From: Ochromonas danica
Lineage: Eukaryota; Sar; Chrysophyceae; Chromulinales; Chromulinaceae
Direction: 5' to 3'
Length of the DNA stretch: 29,347 nt
Assembly (NCBI GenBank): GCA_015146655.1
Contig: VKHL01000137.1
Location: 42,841 to 72,187, forward strand
Each line of letters begins with the position of its first letter. Within the stretch, counting starts at the first letter, position 1. Position numbers and translations under genes: made by a program. The notes beneath the pieces were generated by a model. It had not been told where the DNA came from and did no database searches. It worked only from the letters and a program-made list of their open reading frames with translations. This document shows, piece after piece, positions 26,794 to 29,347 of the stretch.

Positions 26794-29347
26794 ATGGTTG
26801 TGTCCTTCTCATCCAGTGAGCTAGATGCCCTGTATGCTATCTATAATGCCACTCATGGACAGACCTGGACGTATTATTATGGCAATCCATGGAATTTCTC
26901 TCAGCCTTCCCCTGATCCATGTGGAGAAAAATGGCAAGGGATAAGCTGTGTGACAGTGTGCAGTGAGAAGAATGTCTCTGCCAGTGGTGGGGGTGGAAGT
27001 GTGAGTGGAGAGAGTAATAAGACAAGTTGTGAGAATGTGGTTGGCAAACTGGAGTTTGATGATATGGACCTAAATGGTATACTGCCAGAAGCAATAGGGA
27101 ACTTTCCTTTTATGACAGTGTTTAATATACTTGCAGCCGTCACCTTGCATGGCACACTTCCTGTCAGTATTGGTAATCTCACTTCTCTTCAAAGTATCTA
27201 TTTGTATGAAACTACCTTATCCGGTCCTATTCCCTCGTCGATAGAGAAGCTATATAACTTGAGCACTTTAATATTGTCACAATCTCATTTCTCAGGGACC
27301 ATACCAGAAGAGTTATTCCATATGACTAATCTGACTAGTGTGAACCTGGCTGCGAACCTTATCCATGGCACCTTATCTCCCAACATGAGCCAGCTATCTA
27401 GTGTTACTTCTTTTGATGTCGATAGTAATTTATTGGTTGGTAGTCTTCCTCAGTTTTCATGTGATTGGGCAAGTATCACTCTAGTCAATGTGGGCACTAA
27501 TGGATTTCAGGGAATGATTCCAGATGCTTGGTCTAGCATATCGAGTCCTCGATTAGATTCCTTAGTATTAGATGCCAATCTTCTCACAGGGCCATTGCCA
27601 ACATCGTGGTCGACAAGCAACCAGTTATATTACTTATCAGCGGCCAATAACTTCCTACAAGGAGAGATTCCTATCCAACTATTCCAACCTATCTTGGTTG
27701 ATCTCTATCTACAGGTGAATCTTTTGTCGGGTAGTATACCCTCTGAAATAAGTGAGGCAAGCTCACTACAAATATTCATTTTAGAGAGCAACTGTCTTAC
27801 AGGTGACATTCCAACTTCCATGGGAGAAATGCAAGGCATAGAATTAGTATATATCAATGAGAATTATTTGACAGGGACTATTCCTTCAACCTTTTTCTCT
27901 CCGTACAATTTATTGATTGTAGACCTAAGTTTCAACTACCTTTCGGGCACTCTTCCCGGTGGCTTTGGAGATATGTTCTATTCGTTGGACGTGAGCTCAA
28001 ATTTACTCACAGGAAATATTCCTGAAGATGCCTTTCGAGTTCAGGCTTGGCTAGCATTGCTGGTCAGTGACAACTTGATGTCAGGCTCAATTCCAGCGGG
28101 GTTGGGCAACATGACTGAATTATACTATGTTTTAATGGATCGCAATCTATTTTATGGCACAGTTCCTAGTCAATTGAGCCAGGTGCGTACATTGGAACAT
28201 CTCAGTCTGAGCACCAACTTGTTAACAGGAAGCTTTGACGCCTCTTTGTATAGCATGGTCTATCTATTTATGCTTCAACTGGATTTTAACCAGTTTACAG
28301 GCACTTTGAGTTTCTTATCAACGAGTAGCGCACTAGAAGTTCTTAACATTACAAGCAATTTCTTTCAAGGTCCAACAAGCAATCTCTCTTCGCTGTCATC
28401 ATTGATAGTTTTAGACATTTCACACAATCTGTTGAGTGGCAGTCTCCCTTCTACTGCCTTGTATTGGAAGATGCTTACGTTCTTCGCCCAATCGAACTGT
28501 TTGGAAGGGTCTCTGGACCACTTCCTTCTGCAGAACACTATCTATTACTTGCAGGCAGTGGATGTGAGCAGCAACCAGCTGACTGGTCGATTGCCTGATT
28601 ATTTCTCAGCGTCCTACCTCACGAACATCAGTTCCTTTGCAGCCGTCCAGAACTGCTTCACAGGCACGATTCCTGAGAGCTTTTGCAATCTGACGACGTT
28701 GCGTGCATTGGCATTGGATGGTTTGTCGACAGCGAAGGCTTGTCGCAGTCCCATCTTATCTTCTGTGCTGCCTCAGGTGCATTCATATAGTTTGAGTCGT
28801 GGAGCCATCCATGGCAGTATTCCGAAGTGTCTGTTCGGAATGCCTGAGCTGCGGACTCTGCATCTGTCAGGCAATGGGTTGGGAGGGAGCATTCCGGTGA
28901 AGGAAGAGAGTGACTTGGGTCCTTACTTGAGCGATCTGTCTTTATCTCACAATGGGTTGAGCGGCAGTCTTCCTGGTCCGTTGCGAGGAGGGAGTCGGTG
29001 GGTGAGTTTGGATGTGAGCTACAACAAGTTGAAAGGAGAGTTGCAGTTAGAGGATGAGGATGAGGATGGTGATGGGAACAAAGAAGATGAGGATGAAGAT
29101 GTAGGTAGTGAGGAAGCAGAAGAGGAAACAGAAGATAGTAGCTCTTCTACTTCTTCCTCTGATGGAGAAGGTGGGTTTTCTCCTCAGGCTTCAGTCTACC
29201 TGAACATCAATCGCCTGTCAGGTCGTATTCCAGGTTTCTATTATGAGATAGGAGAAGGGTCTTCAGGATCAGGAGGAGAAGTGAATATGTTACGAGGTAA
29301 CTTGTTTGCTTGTCCTGAGAGAGATCTGGAGAACGATGTTCCCGAGA
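26794..29347 (+). CDS. LRR receptor-like protein 3, 3' end beyond the window
   Basis: Open from the ATG at 26794 to the window edge, 851 codons, no stop or frameshift. Starts MVVSFSSSELDALYAIYNAT; the cap has DPCGEKWQGISC. Plant-type LRRs (LTGNIPEDAF, SGTLPGGF, LSGSIPAGL and similar) run to about residue 740, then an acidic tract (EDEDEDGDGNKEDEDED, EEAEEETEDSSSS) and the start of the C-terminal cap (LNINRLSGRIPGFYYEIG). TM1 and the polytopic module of its paralogues are expected just past the edge. The first 250 bases and the last 800 are nearly identical in DNA to LRR gene 1, while about 27,047-28,554 is much more diverged. As in the paralogues, no signal peptide is visible and an acceptor-like site abuts the ATG, so an upstream exon is likely. 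Confidence 0.92.
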   Translation, partial: MVVSFSSSELDALYAIYNATHGQTWTYYYGNPWNFSQPSPDPCGEKWQGISCVTVCSEKNVSASGGGGSVSGESNKTSCENVVGKLEFDDMDLNGILPEAIGNFPFMTVFNILAAVTLHGTLPVSIGNLTSLQSIYLYETTLSGPIPSSIEKLYNLSTLILSQSHFSGTIPEELFHMTNLTSVNLAANLIHGTLSPNMSQLSSVTSFDVDSNLLVGSLPQFSCDWASITLVNVGTNGFQGMIPDAWSSISSPRLDSLVLDANLLTGPLPTSWSTSNQLYYLSAANNFLQGEIPIQLFQPILVDLYLQVNLLSGSIPSEISEASSLQIFILESNCLTGDIPTSMGEMQGIELVYINENYLTGTIPSTFFSPYNLLIVDLSFNYLSGTLPGGFGDMFYSLDVSSNLLTGNIPEDAFRVQAWLALLVSDNLMSGSIPAGLGNMTELYYVLMDRNLFYGTVPSQLSQVRTLEHLSLSTNLLTGSFDASLYSMVYLFMLQLDFNQFTGTLSFLSTSSALEVLNITSNFFQGPTSNLSSLSSLIVLDISHNLLSGSLPSTALYWKMLTFFAQSNCLEGSLDHFLLQNTIYYLQAVDVSSNQLTGRLPDYFSASYLTNISSFAAVQNCFTGTIPESFCNLTTLRALALDGLSTAKACRSPILSSVLPQVHSYSLSRGAIHGSIPKCLFGMPELRTLHLSGNGLGGSIPVKEESDLGPYLSDLSLSHNGLSGSLPGPLRGGSRWVSLDVSYNKLKGELQLEDEDEDGDGNKEDEDEDVGSEEAEEETEDSSSSTSSSDGEGGFSPQASVYLNINRLSGRIPGFYYEIGEGSSGSGGEVNMLRGNLFACPERDLENDVPE

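Noticed and set aside
26880-26900. CCATGG palindrome-like sites in LRR genes (also near 18137 and 23055)
   Set aside because: These are codons for conserved NPWNF or IPWIP residues and so are explained by protein sequence; they were not counted with the promoter palindromes.
1-29347. Prokaryotic systems, CRISPR, tRNA or transposable-element genes
   Set aside because: No regularly spaced repeats with unique spacers, no cloverleaf I could fold by eye, and no transposase or reverse-transcriptase motif in any frame. A tRNAscan or RepeatMasker run would be needed to exclude short or decayed ones.

Overview
This is nuclear DNA from a microbial eukaryote. Genes carry short GT-AG introns (about 70-480 nt), intergenic gaps are only a few hundred bases, and microsatellites are frequent in introns and spacers. 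The large plant-type LRR proteins whose N-terminal cap begins SEL.ALYAIYNAT.G resemble protist (for example stramenopile) receptors from memory, but I cannot fix the lineage. I saw no bacterial operons, CRISPR arrays, tRNA, rRNA or transposase.

Layout: 1-77 is a CA microsatellite. 793-1337 (+) is a two-exon gene for a small secreted-looking orphan protein. 1686-4334 (-) is a five-exon tRNA (guanine37-N1)-methyltransferase (Trm5); I assembled its last exons by hand, ending in the conserved VRDVAPKK block. 4553-9413 (+) is a 15-exon ankyrin gene in which every internal exon encodes exactly one repeat. 10088-10798 (-) is a GNAT acetyltransferase, divergent from 11046-12515 (+), a GDT1/TMEM165 (UPF0016) cation/proton exchanger. 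13084-18231 (-) is LRR receptor gene 1; 18859-19710 (-) is an orphan gene; 20176-25059 (-) is LRR receptor gene 2; 25305-26215 (+) is a two-exon pirin (YhhW-like); 26794 to the window edge (+) is LRR receptor gene 3 (3' truncated by the window).

The three LRR genes are one family: an LRR cap, a long plant-type LRR ectodomain, a single membrane segment, a cytoplasmic linker, then a polytopic membrane module with a conserved SSDCFYYVFASP / YTYQCSSA signature (the last part is seen only in genes 1 and 2). They have no kinase or other enzyme domain that I recognise. Genes 1 and 3 are nearly identical at both ends of the ectodomain but strongly diverged over about 1.5 kb of central repeats, which suggests a diversifying recognition-receptor family. 

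The second notable pattern is a recurrent palindrome, TTCCATGGAA, found exactly six times and in many variants, usually paired or tandem, only in the 5' spacers of genes. It looks like a shared promoter element or a small dispersed repeat.
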